Source: an uncultured Flavobacteriaceae bacterium (GTDB taxonomy: Bacteria > Bacteroidota > Bacteroidia > Flavobacteriales > Flavobacteriaceae). From it: 64,000 nucleotides of DNA. This document shows positions 9,017 to 16,547 of this stretch, in pieces. The notes beneath the pieces were generated by a model that made no database searches, was not told where the DNA came from, and saw only the letters and a list, made by a program, of their open reading frames with translations. The stretch covers positions 92,517 to 156,516 of the forward strand of contig CAKZOO010000066.1 of NCBI GenBank assembly GCA_937136455.1, read 5' to 3'. Position numbers and translations under genes: made by a program. How positions within the stretch are numbered: the first letter of the stretch is position 1; each line of letters begins with the position of its first letter.

Positions 9017-10026
9017 AAAGATTCCTTAACATACTTGCTTTAAGTTTTTTAGTTGTTTCATGTGGTTCAGATGTTCACATCAATAAATCTCAATTTAGAG
9101 GAGAGGCTTTTGGAACGACCTATTCGATTATCGTTACGGATACCAAATCAGTGGATTTACATTTTGAAATTGATTCAGTGATTCAGGTGGTTAATCAATC
9201 GCTTTCGACTTATATTCCGACTTCTGATATATCTAAAATCAATCAGGGAGATACTACTATTGTAGTTGATCATATGTTTAGAGATGTCTTTAACTTGTCC
9301 GATGAAATCTATCAAAAAACTTCAGGTTATTTTGATCCTACTGTTGGAATCTTCGTCAATGCATGGGGATTTGGTCCTGGAAAGCAAATCGATATGAATG
9401 ATCACATCATCGATAGTTTGATGAATTACGTGGGTTATTCAAAGGTTAAGATGACTGATGATCTTCGAATTGTAAAAGAACATCCTTCTATCTATTTTGA
9501 TTTTAACGCCATCGCAAAGGGTTATGCCATTGATCGACTAGGGGTGGCATTGGATCAAAGAGGTCTTGAGAATTACCTCATTGAAGTAGGAGGTGAGATT
9601 GTTACTAAGGGAATCAATACGGCATCAAATAAAAATTGGGTTGTTGGAATTGATGATCCACTTGCAGAAGATCGCTTGAATCCAATTCGCTTACTTCAAC
9701 TCAAAGACAGAGCCTTGGCTTCTTCGGGTAATTATAGAAAGTTTCGTGTAGATCCTATTACAGGAGAGAAGTACGTACACACTATTAATGCGCTAACAGG
9801 CTATACTCAGAATTCAAAAGTATTGGCGGTAAGTGTTTTGGCTAATGATTGCGCCACAGCTGATGGATATGCAACTGCTTTTATGGCTATGGGTCTTGAA
9901 AAGACAAAAAAACTTATTGAAAGCGATGCTTCACTTGATGCCTTTGTAGTCTATTTAGATGAGACTGATCAAACAGCAATTTGGGCTTCTGAAGGCTTTA
10001 AATCGGCTTTCTTATCAAAGGAATAA
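9013..10026 (+). CDS. apbE: FAD:protein FMN transferase (lipoprotein)
   Basis: A 337-residue ApbE-family enzyme that splits FAD and attaches FMN to Thr in NqrB and NqrC on the outer face of the inner membrane. It has a lipoprotein signal ending in LVVSCG, so Cys17 should be lipidated. Family features are FDFNAIAKGYAIDRLG (about 163-178), SSGNYRKF (about 236) and ADGYATAFMAMG (about 290), which supplies metal ligands. The location beside nqr fits its substrates. The 3' end overlaps the convergent methyltransferase gene by 29 bases. Confidence 0.93.
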   Translation: MKRFLNILALSFLVVSCGSDVHINKSQFRGEAFGTTYSIIVTDTKSVDLHFEIDSVIQVVNQSLSTYIPTSDISKINQGDTTIVVDHMFRDVFNLSDEIYQKTSGYFDPTVGIFVNAWGFGPGKQIDMNDHIIDSLMNYVGYSKVKMTDDLRIVKEHPSIYFDFNAIAKGYAIDRLGVALDQRGLENYLIEVGGEIVTKGINTASNKNWVVGIDDPLAEDRLNPIRLLQLKDRALASSGNYRKFRVDPITGEKYVHTINALTGYTQNSKVLAVSVLANDCATADGYATAFMAMGLEKTKKLIESDASLDAFVVYLDETDQTAIWASEGFKSAFLSKE

Positions 10027-10771
10027 GTTCTCCTTTAGCAAGTCTGTAACGATTGAGCTCTTCCTCGGAGAATTGTTTGGTGAAGTCAACCATCTCTACT
10101 TCAAATCCAGCTTTTTCTAGAAAAATTGGGTAATCTAAACCGTAAACTCTCAGATGGTCGTATTGACCAAAAATATTGGTTCGCTCTTTGGGATCGGTGA
10201 TGGAATCATCCTCAAAGGTGTGTTCCCTATTGCGATCTTGAGGAATTTGAACAATAGCCCATCCACCGGGTTTAAGAACACGAAAGAGTTCTTTCATGGC
10301 TTTTTGGTGATCAGGGATGTGTTCTAATACGTGATTACATAGGATAACATCATAAGTGTTCTCATCAAATGGAAGATTGCAGATATCTGCTTTAACGTCC
10401 GCCAGAGGTGAGTTTAGGTCAGTTGTCGTATAATCGATATTCTTTAGCTTTTTAAATCGTTTAAAAAATGCTTGCTCTGGAGCAAAGTGAAGAAGCTTTA
10501 ATTCTTTTGTAAAAAAGTCTGTTTCATTTTGGAGAAAGAGCCACAGTAATCGATGACGCTCCAATGAAAGAGTAGAAGGTGCTAGTACATTATTGCGTTG
10601 TGTTTGATATCCATAAGGGAGAAAGCTTCTAAAGCTCTTTCCATCAATAGGATCGGTATAGTTGCTTCCCTTGTAATAGAGTGCTAATAAAGGTCTTATT
10701 CCATAACTCAGCTTAATTAGTAGCGGTCTTGGAATACGATTTAAGAGCAGTTTAAATAAGGATTTGATCAA
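9998..10771 (-). CDS. Class I SAM-dependent methyltransferase
   Basis: A 257-residue protein with a methyltransferase type 11 core. It has a SAM-binding strand around LLHFAPEQAFF, acidic loop IDYTTTDLNSP, and the post-motif ILCNHVLEHIPDHQKAM followed by LFRVLKPGGWAIVQIP. The substrate cannot be read from the sequence. An N-terminal segment of about 70 residues precedes the domain. It lies 5 bases after map and probably belongs to the map-gpmI transcription unit. Confidence 0.85.
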   Translation of the reverse strand: MIKSLFKLLLNRIPRPLLIKLSYGIRPLLALYYKGSNYTDPIDGKSFRSFLPYGYQTQRNNVLAPSTLSLERHRLLWLFLQNETDFFTKELKLLHFAPEQAFFKRFKKLKNIDYTTTDLNSPLADVKADICNLPFDENTYDVILCNHVLEHIPDHQKAMKELFRVLKPGGWAIVQIPQDRNREHTFEDDSITDPKERTNIFGQYDHLRVYGLDYPIFLEKAGFEVEMVDFTKQFSEEELNRYRLAKGELIPLIRKPI

Positions 10772-10776
10772 ATCAA

Positions 10777-11583
10777 TTACTTTTTTCTAAAGGGGTCTTC
10801 TTCATTTGAAGTAATCCCTAAAGCCTCGTAAATATAATCGAAAGTCGATAATAATTGAGGTTTTCCATCGACGATTGCCACATCGTGTTCAAAGTGTGCC
10901 GATGGTTTTTTATCTGCAGTTAGAATAGACCAACCATCGTTGAGTTGAATGATGCGTTGAGTACCCATATTGATCATTGGTTCAATAGCGACTACTTGTC
11001 CCTCTTGAAATTTCTTCCCTCTCCCGCGTTTACCGTAGTTTGGCATTTCAGGATCTTCGTGCATGGTTTTTCCTAGTCCGTGTCCAACGAGTTCGCGAAC
11101 CACTCCATAACCGAAAGATTCTGTGTATTCTTGGATGGCATAACCAACATCACCAACGCGATTACCTAGTTTGAACTGTTCGATTCCTATATAAAGTGAT
11201 TTTTTTGTGACTTCGAGAAGTTGTTTGACCTCTGGACTCACTTCACCTACTTCAAAAGTATAGGCATGATCCCCATAAAAACCATTTTTAAGTGCACCAC
11301 AATCAATAGAGATGATATCACCTTCTACTAGTGGAGTGTTATTTGGAATCCCATGAACAACTTGTTCGTTAGGACTCATACACAGGGTATTTGGAAAGTC
11401 GTATAAACCTAAGAATCCAGGTTCAGCACCATGATCTCTTATGAAGCTTTCCGCCAGTGCATCGAGTTCTAAAGTCGTCACTCCTGGTTTTACTTCAGAA
11501 GCCAACATTCCTAAGGTTTTAGAAACAATTAATGCACTTTCACGCATTAATTCTATTTCTTCTGGAGTTTTTAAATGGATCAT
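10777..11583 (-). CDS. map: Type I methionine aminopeptidase
   Basis: A 268-residue cytoplasmic enzyme that removes the initiator Met from nascent proteins. The dinuclear metal ligands are visible: Asp in ISIDCGALKNG, Asp in FYGDHAYTF, His in VGHGLGKTMHEDP, Glu in AIEPMI and Glu in HFEHDVAIV. It lacks an N-terminal zinc-finger extension and has the normal length. It follows gpmI by 3 bases. Confidence 0.95.
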   Translation of the reverse strand: MIHLKTPEEIELMRESALIVSKTLGMLASEVKPGVTTLELDALAESFIRDHGAEPGFLGLYDFPNTLCMSPNEQVVHGIPNNTPLVEGDIISIDCGALKNGFYGDHAYTFEVGEVSPEVKQLLEVTKKSLYIGIEQFKLGNRVGDVGYAIQEYTESFGYGVVRELVGHGLGKTMHEDPEMPNYGKRGRGKKFQEGQVVAIEPMINMGTQRIIQLNDGWSILTADKKPSAHFEHDVAIVDGKPQLLSTFDYIYEALGITSNEEDPFRKK

Positions 11584-11586
11584 GAA

Positions 11587-13107
11587 TTAACCGATTAGCG
11601 ATTTTTGAGTCATCTCTGCAGGTTGTTCAACTCCTAAGATTTCAAGAATCGTTGGGGCTATATCACCTAAAACACCATCTTTTACTGGTTTTCTATCGGG
11701 ATCAACTAAGATAAATGGCACAGGATTCGTCGTATGTGCTGTATTTGGTGATCCGTCAGGATTCACCATAGTATCACAGTTTCCGTGATCAGCAATCACA
11801 AGGGTGCTATATCCATGAGCTGAAGCAGTTTCAATAACGGCTTTTGCACACTGATCAACAGTTTCACAAGCTTTGATGGCTGCAGACATGATACCAGTAT
11901 GACCAACCATATCAGGATTGGCAAAGTTTAAGCACACAAAATCAGCCTCTTCTTTTTCTAATTCAGGAATAATCGCATCTCTGATGTCAAAGGCACTCAT
12001 TTCTGGTTGAAGGTCATAGGTGGCTACCTTTGGAGAAGGGCAGAGGATACGTTGTTCGCCCTGGTATGGTTCTTCTCTTCCTCCGTTAAAGAAAAAGGTT
12101 ACGTGTGGGTACTTTTCTGTTTCAGCAATTCTAATTTGCTTTTTACCAGCATCAGCAATCACTTCTCCTAAAGTTCTTTTGATATTTTCTTTGTTGTAAA
12201 CGACTTCGATTCCTTGAAAAGACTCATCATACATGGTCATCGTTACATAGTACAAGTCTAGCTTGTGCATATTTTGTTCGTGGAAATCTTCCTGAGAAAG
12301 TACCTGAGTCAATTCTCGACCACGATCGGTTCTAAAGTTAAAGAAAACAACGACATCGCCATCCTTGATTTTAGCGTTCTCTGAATCAATTCCCTTGGTA
12401 TTGATGATTGGTTTTAAGAACTCATCAGTAACCTCTTCAGCATAGCTTTGTTTGATCGCTCCAATTACATCATCGGTTTGAGTTCCAATAGCATTGACTA
12501 CAGTGTCATATGCGATTTTAACACGTTCCCAACGCTTATCTCTGTCCATAGCGTAATAACGACCTACTAGACTAGCTAGAGCAGCATTTTTACCTTGACA
12601 GTGTTCGATGATTTCTTCTGCAAATCCAAGTCCAGATTTAGGATCGACATCACGTCCATCGGTAAATGCGTGAATATACGACTGACCAATACCACTTTCA
12701 TAAGCAGCATCGATTAATCCTTTTAAGTGTTTGATATGAGAGTGAACTCCACCGTCAGAAAGCAGTCCTAAAAAATGAACAGGTTTGTTATTTTCTTTAG
12801 CGTAAGCAAACGCTTTTTGTAAAACCGCTTCATCCTTTAAGGTTTTATTTTCTACAGCGAGATTAATCTTAACAAGGTCTTGATAAACAATCCTACCTGC
12901 ACCTAAATTCATATGTCCCACTTCCGAGTTCCCCATTTGGCCTTCAGGTAAACCTACATGCATTCCATCTGTTCTAAGATTGGCATTGGCATATTTAGAG
13001 TATAGATCATCGATAAATGGTGTGTTAGCTTGTGCTATTGCAGAAATTTTTGGATCAGGAGACTTCCCCCATCCATCTAAGATCATTAAGATTGCTTTGT
13101 TATTCAT
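11587..13107 (-). CDS. gpmI: 2,3-bisphosphoglycerate-independent phosphoglycerate mutase
   Basis: A 506-residue Mn-dependent glycolytic enzyme that interconverts 3- and 2-phosphoglycerate. Alkaline-phosphatase-fold motifs are LMILDGWG at the N-terminus, the phosphoserine loop GNSEVGHMNLGAG, RYYAMDRDKRW, and the metal ligands in VIADHGNCD and AHTTNPVP. The ATG at 13107 (MNNKAILMILDGWG) is chosen. A start 12 codons upstream would lie past the likely promoter and adds residues that the family does not have. Confidence 0.95.
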   Translation of the reverse strand: MNNKAILMILDGWGKSPDPKISAIAQANTPFIDDLYSKYANANLRTDGMHVGLPEGQMGNSEVGHMNLGAGRIVYQDLVKINLAVENKTLKDEAVLQKAFAYAKENNKPVHFLGLLSDGGVHSHIKHLKGLIDAAYESGIGQSYIHAFTDGRDVDPKSGLGFAEEIIEHCQGKNAALASLVGRYYAMDRDKRWERVKIAYDTVVNAIGTQTDDVIGAIKQSYAEEVTDEFLKPIINTKGIDSENAKIKDGDVVVFFNFRTDRGRELTQVLSQEDFHEQNMHKLDLYYVTMTMYDESFQGIEVVYNKENIKRTLGEVIADAGKKQIRIAETEKYPHVTFFFNGGREEPYQGEQRILCPSPKVATYDLQPEMSAFDIRDAIIPELEKEEADFVCLNFANPDMVGHTGIMSAAIKACETVDQCAKAVIETASAHGYSTLVIADHGNCDTMVNPDGSPNTAHTTNPVPFILVDPDRKPVKDGVLGDIAPTILEILGVEQPAEMTQKSLIG

Positions 13108-13128
13108 AATGGTGAATTGTTTAAAGTA

Positions 13129-13136
13129 CAAAAATA
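13129..13136 (-). promoter_or_regulatory. Putative -7 element for gpmI-map
   Basis: Read on the minus strand the bases are TATTTTTG, a match to TAnnTTTG, 21 bases before the gpmI ATG. No well-spaced TTG was seen upstream. Confidence 0.45.
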
Positions 13137-13204
13137 CCACCAATTCGTTAGAAACCCATAGGTTGTGATGTTTTTTAACAAATTAATAAACGAAGATGGT
13201 TTTG

Positions 13205-13220
13205 ATTCTCAAATGAGAAT
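13205..13220 (-). terminator. Possible weak terminator hairpin after the acetyltransferase gene
   Basis: Perfect 7-bp inverted repeat ATTCTCA/TGAGAAT with a 2-base spacer, starting one base after the stop codon of the acetyltransferase gene. The flanking T run is weak, so termination efficiency is doubtful. Confidence 0.35.
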
Positions 13221-13221
13221 T

Positions 13222-13659
13222 TTACATCAGAATTTTATGCATAATATAATGTGGACCATGTGGTGTAATTTCAAACGCTGAACCTTGTTTTTCATATCCT
13301 AATTTTTCATAGAAAGGTACTGCTGTTGTTCTGGCGTTCATCCATATAAGACGAACCCCTCTTTGCATGAGCCACTGTTCTGCAAAAGAAAGCAGTAGCG
13401 CTCCATAGCCCTTTTTTTGATAGTCACTTAGTACGGCCATTCCTCTTAGTTGTAGGGATTTGTGTCCTGGGTAGGGTACATAGGGAGCAAAGAAATAACT
13501 GGAAACTGCTACGAGCTTGTCATCGACAAAGCCACCTAAGTGAATGCTTCCAACTCTAGAATCGCCATCCATTTTACAGGATTCAATTGGCATACCGCGT
13601 CTGAGTTCGGCATGGCGAACTGGATAAGTTTCTTCGGCTGTAATTTGTCGTATTTTCAT
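13222..13659 (-). CDS. GNAT-family N-acetyltransferase
   Basis: A 145-residue protein with the GNAT acetyl-CoA signature (LRGMAVLSDYQKKGYGALLL, about residues 65-84) and the C-terminal FYEKLGYEKQG strand-helix. The acceptor substrate is unknown. The ATG at 13659 is preferred: it follows the pepE stop by one base, whereas the longest frame would start inside pepE. Probably cotranscribed with pepE. Confidence 0.85.
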   Translation of the reverse strand: MKIRQITAEETYPVRHAELRRGMPIESCKMDGDSRVGSIHLGGFVDDKLVAVSSYFFAPYVPYPGHKSLQLRGMAVLSDYQKKGYGALLLSFAEQWLMQRGVRLIWMNARTTAVPFYEKLGYEKQGSAFEITPHGPHYIMHKILM

Positions 13660-13660
13660 T

Positions 13661-14353
13661 TTAGAAGGGGAGTTTATCAGTGTCAATGGGTTTTTGATCA
13701 GGTATAAATAGTTTTGCCTTATGAGGTCCTACTAGGGTAAATTGATCGCCGATTACTCGAATATAATCTCCCTCAGGGATTCCCACTACAGGGATCTTGT
13801 GAAAGTGTTGAAATTCTGCAATTCGTTCAATTCTACTCTCGCCATTGTGCTTTAATCCTTCGATGGGGTCCATATAATGAGCATTGATATTAAAAGGAAC
13901 TGCAGCAGTCGTTTCAAAGGATTGAGGCATCACAATGGGCATATCATTGGTGGTGTTCATGGTCATTCCAGCAATATTGCTACCAGCACTACAACCTAAA
14001 TACGGAATGCCCGATTCCATCGCTTGTCTTAGGGGTTTCATTAAATCTTGATCGTAAAGTTCTTTAACTAGTACAAAGGTATTACCCCCTCCAGTAAAGA
14101 TTCCTTGAGCAGTTAACAGGGCCTTCTTTGGGTCTTGATATTCGTGAATCCCTTTGACAGCGATGCCAATTTTAGCAAATGACTGAGTTACATGTCTAGT
14201 GTAGTGATCCCAGCTAATTGCTCCAGGTCTAGCAAAAGGTATGAAACACAACTCTTGAACATCTTTAAAGAAGTCTTTGAGGTCATCAAGGAGGTATTCT
14301 AAATGTTTTTCACCGTATAAAGTACTAGTGGAAGCTAAAAGAAGGTTTTTCAT
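13661..14353 (-). CDS. pepE: Peptidase S51, alpha-aspartyl dipeptidase
   Basis: A 230-residue cytoplasmic serine peptidase that in characterised members cleaves Asp-X dipeptides. The catalytic Ser is in LGCSAGSNIA (about residue 120), preceded by the FTGGGNTF loop and followed by the His-containing C-terminal half (INAHYMDP). Length agrees with PepE. A TAnnTTTG-like element was not convincingly seen upstream. Confidence 0.9.
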   Translation of the reverse strand: MKNLLLASTSTLYGEKHLEYLLDDLKDFFKDVQELCFIPFARPGAISWDHYTRHVTQSFAKIGIAVKGIHEYQDPKKALLTAQGIFTGGGNTFVLVKELYDQDLMKPLRQAMESGIPYLGCSAGSNIAGMTMNTTNDMPIVMPQSFETTAAVPFNINAHYMDPIEGLKHNGESRIERIAEFQHFHKIPVVGIPEGDYIRVIGDQFTLVGPHKAKLFIPDQKPIDTDKLPF

Positions 14354-14461
14354 AGAGACAAATTAACAAAAGTTTAGTGTTTTATTGCTAGCAAATTCTG
14401 CTGTTTTGAGTTTATTTTATCAATTGTAATTCGTAAATTTAAAGAACTAATTAAGACCCCC

Positions 14462-15196
14462 ATGAAATTTAAAGCACTCTTTTTAAGTCTTTTCTTGTTT
14501 TCATCGATTCTTTTTGCTCAAGAGGTGGATCGAAAACCTATTATGGGTCAGGTGCTGTATCGATCTAGTAATGTGGTGGATGAACAGGTCATTAATACAA
14601 CCACAGAGGACTTTACGATTACCGATGAAAATGGAAGATTTAGAATTGATGTAGCAGTAGGTGATGAGCTAGTGTTTATGGCGGTTAATTACGAATTAAA
14701 ACACCTTGTAATTACTCAAGAAATCATCGATAACAATCGTATCGTTGTTGAGGTTAATGAGAAGGTGAACGTTCTCGATGAAGTGGTTATTTCTCCTGAA
14801 AACAGAGCGAAGTTTTTGGAACTCAAAAATGAAGAATTCAAACAATTCGTTTATGAAATTGACCGAGGAACGGAGGTGGAAAACATTGCTCAACCCATGT
14901 ATTTAAGGGGGATGAAGAACGGAATTAATTTTGTGAATATTTTTAAGGCAATTTTTAAGGAAAACGCTGACAAGAATCGACCGAACTTCAAGCTTTCTGA
15001 GGTTTTAAGAGCGGTATACGACGATCAGTTCTTTGTCGATAATTTGTATTTGTCTGTGGATATGATTGATGATTTTTTGAGTTTTTGCGATGCTCAAACT
15101 CCCGAAAAGTCACTGATGTTAAAGAAAAATGAATTTGAACTTCTTCAGTTTTTAGTAGAGCAATCACAAGCCTACTTAAATCAAAACAATGAATAA
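14462..15196 (+). CDS. Secreted protein with carboxypeptidase-regulatory-like domain (paralog A)
   Basis: A 244-residue exported protein with a signal peptide (about 1-19, ending LFAQ). It has a beta-sandwich of the CarboxypepD_reg-like type at about 25-110 (GQVLYRSSNVVDEQVINTT, TDENGRFRIDV, LDEVVIS), the domain found at the N-terminus of TonB-dependent receptors. No receptor barrel follows; instead there is a helical C-terminal half ending near the pattern DDFLSFCDAQ. The next gene has the same architecture, and the two overlap by 8 bases. Function unknown; an envelope location is inferred. Confidence 0.85.
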   Translation: MKFKALFLSLFLFSSILFAQEVDRKPIMGQVLYRSSNVVDEQVINTTTEDFTITDENGRFRIDVAVGDELVFMAVNYELKHLVITQEIIDNNRIVVEVNEKVNVLDEVVISPENRAKFLELKNEEFKQFVYEIDRGTEVENIAQPMYLRGMKNGINFVNIFKAIFKENADKNRPNFKLSEVLRAVYDDQFFVDNLYLSVDMIDDFLSFCDAQTPEKSLMLKKNEFELLQFLVEQSQAYLNQNNE

Positions 15197-15968
15197 AAAA
15201 CTTTGGACGCTTCTTTTATTGTTGCACTGTATTCAACTCAGTGCTCAAGAATCAGACTTCAAGAAACTAAATGGAGTGCTCAGTTCATTGTCAGGTGAAG
15301 TTAGCGGAATTCACATTATTAATACAACTAGTCAATTAGCAACAATCAGTAATGCAAATGGGTATTTTAGTATCAGTTCAAAACTCAATGATACACTGAT
15401 TATTAGAGGGGTTGGTTATCAAACGAAACAGCTGATCATCAACTCTGAGAATTACAATAAGTTTTCATTAGCAGTAGATTTAGAAGCAGAAGTAGTCGCA
15501 TTAAATGAAGTAGTAGTGATGCCTTATAACTTATCAGGTGATTTGTTTGTGGATATGGAAGATATGCGTGCAGAAGATCAGGTCAGTGAGTTTACCCTGG
15601 GTTTACCCAACGCCGATGCTAGTCCGATGAGAAAATCACAGCGTATTTTACACGAGGCTACTACAGGTGGAGGAATATTGCCCCTAAATCCTATTTTAAA
15701 TGGAATTAGCGGACGTACTAAAAAACTCAAAAAGATTGTGGAAGTTGATATGAGAAATCAACGAACACTTAAAGTGAGGCATTTTTACCCAGACTCGTTA
15801 TTTGTCAACTATTTGAAGATTAAAAAAGAGAAAATTCAGGATTTTATGTACTATTGTGAAACTGATCCTGAGTTCAATCGTTATGCGCGATTACAAGATA
15901 AATTTAAACTTTGGGAGCTAATGAATAAGAAGAGTAAAATGTATAGAGAACTCAACAATTTAAACTGA
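15189..15968 (+). CDS. Secreted protein with carboxypeptidase-regulatory-like domain (paralog B)
   Basis: A 259-residue exported protein with signal peptide ending LSAQ (about residue 20). The N-terminal regulatory-like domain shows GVLSSLSGEVSGIHIINTTSQ, SNANGYFSI and LNEVVVMPYN. The C-terminal half shares with the preceding protein the spacing I-x-DF-x2-[FY]C and a final helix ending in L-N-N, so the two probably arose by duplication and diverged strongly. Followed after one base by the DUF6702 gene. No enzyme motif is visible. Confidence 0.85.
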   Translation: MNKKLWTLLLLLHCIQLSAQESDFKKLNGVLSSLSGEVSGIHIINTTSQLATISNANGYFSISSKLNDTLIIRGVGYQTKQLIINSENYNKFSLAVDLEAEVVALNEVVVMPYNLSGDLFVDMEDMRAEDQVSEFTLGLPNADASPMRKSQRILHEATTGGGILPLNPILNGISGRTKKLKKIVEVDMRNQRTLKVRHFYPDSLFVNYLKIKKEKIQDFMYYCETDPEFNRYARLQDKFKLWELMNKKSKMYRELNNLN

Positions 15969-15969
15969 T

Positions 15970-16485
15970 ATGAAACACTTAAAGATTTTTAAATGGGTAT
16001 TGATCTCAACAGCAGTACTATTGATGTCATTTAGTGCTCTGCACAAGTTTTACCTCAGTGTTTCTGAAATCACTTATTCTGAATCCGATCAAAAACTGCG
16101 AATCGTCAGCAGAATTTTTATCGATGATTTAGATGCGGTACTCTTATCGCGATATGAAATCGATTCCAAGCTTACGACAGAGTTTGAAGATCAAATGGCA
16201 CAATACTATGTGGAGAAGTATCTCAAAGCAAAATTACTGTTAAGAGTAAATGGAACTGTTTTAGAATACAATATCCTAGGACATAAGGTCGATAACGATC
16301 AATTAGTGTTCTTTATGGAAGCTGATTTTAAAGAACTTGAGAACATAAAATCCATTGAAGTGCAGAATGAAGTCTTGATGGATTTATTTGAAGAGCAACA
16401 AAACATCGTTCACCTACAATTAAAAGGGAAAAAGAAGAGTTTGATGCTCATTCGTGAAAGGTCATCAGGCCTGTTAAATTTTTAA
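15970..16485 (+). CDS. DUF6702 family exported protein
   Basis: A 171-residue protein with an N-terminal hydrophobic segment (about 8-22), probably a signal peptide or anchor. It has the family-like start HKFYLSVSEITYSESDQKLRIVSRIF and a beta-rich remainder. Function is unknown. In Flavobacteriia such proteins commonly sit immediately upstream of an M1 metallopeptidase, as here, so a linked envelope role is inferred from context only. Confidence 0.8.
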   Translation: MKHLKIFKWVLISTAVLLMSFSALHKFYLSVSEITYSESDQKLRIVSRIFIDDLDAVLLSRYEIDSKLTTEFEDQMAQYYVEKYLKAKLLLRVNGTVLEYNILGHKVDNDQLVFFMEADFKELENIKSIEVQNEVLMDLFEEQQNIVHLQLKGKKKSLMLIRERSSGLLNF

Positions 16486-16547
16486 CAAAACCTTCTTTTA
16501 AAACGAATTAATTAACTATTTTCATCCAAAATTATAAACCCGAACTA

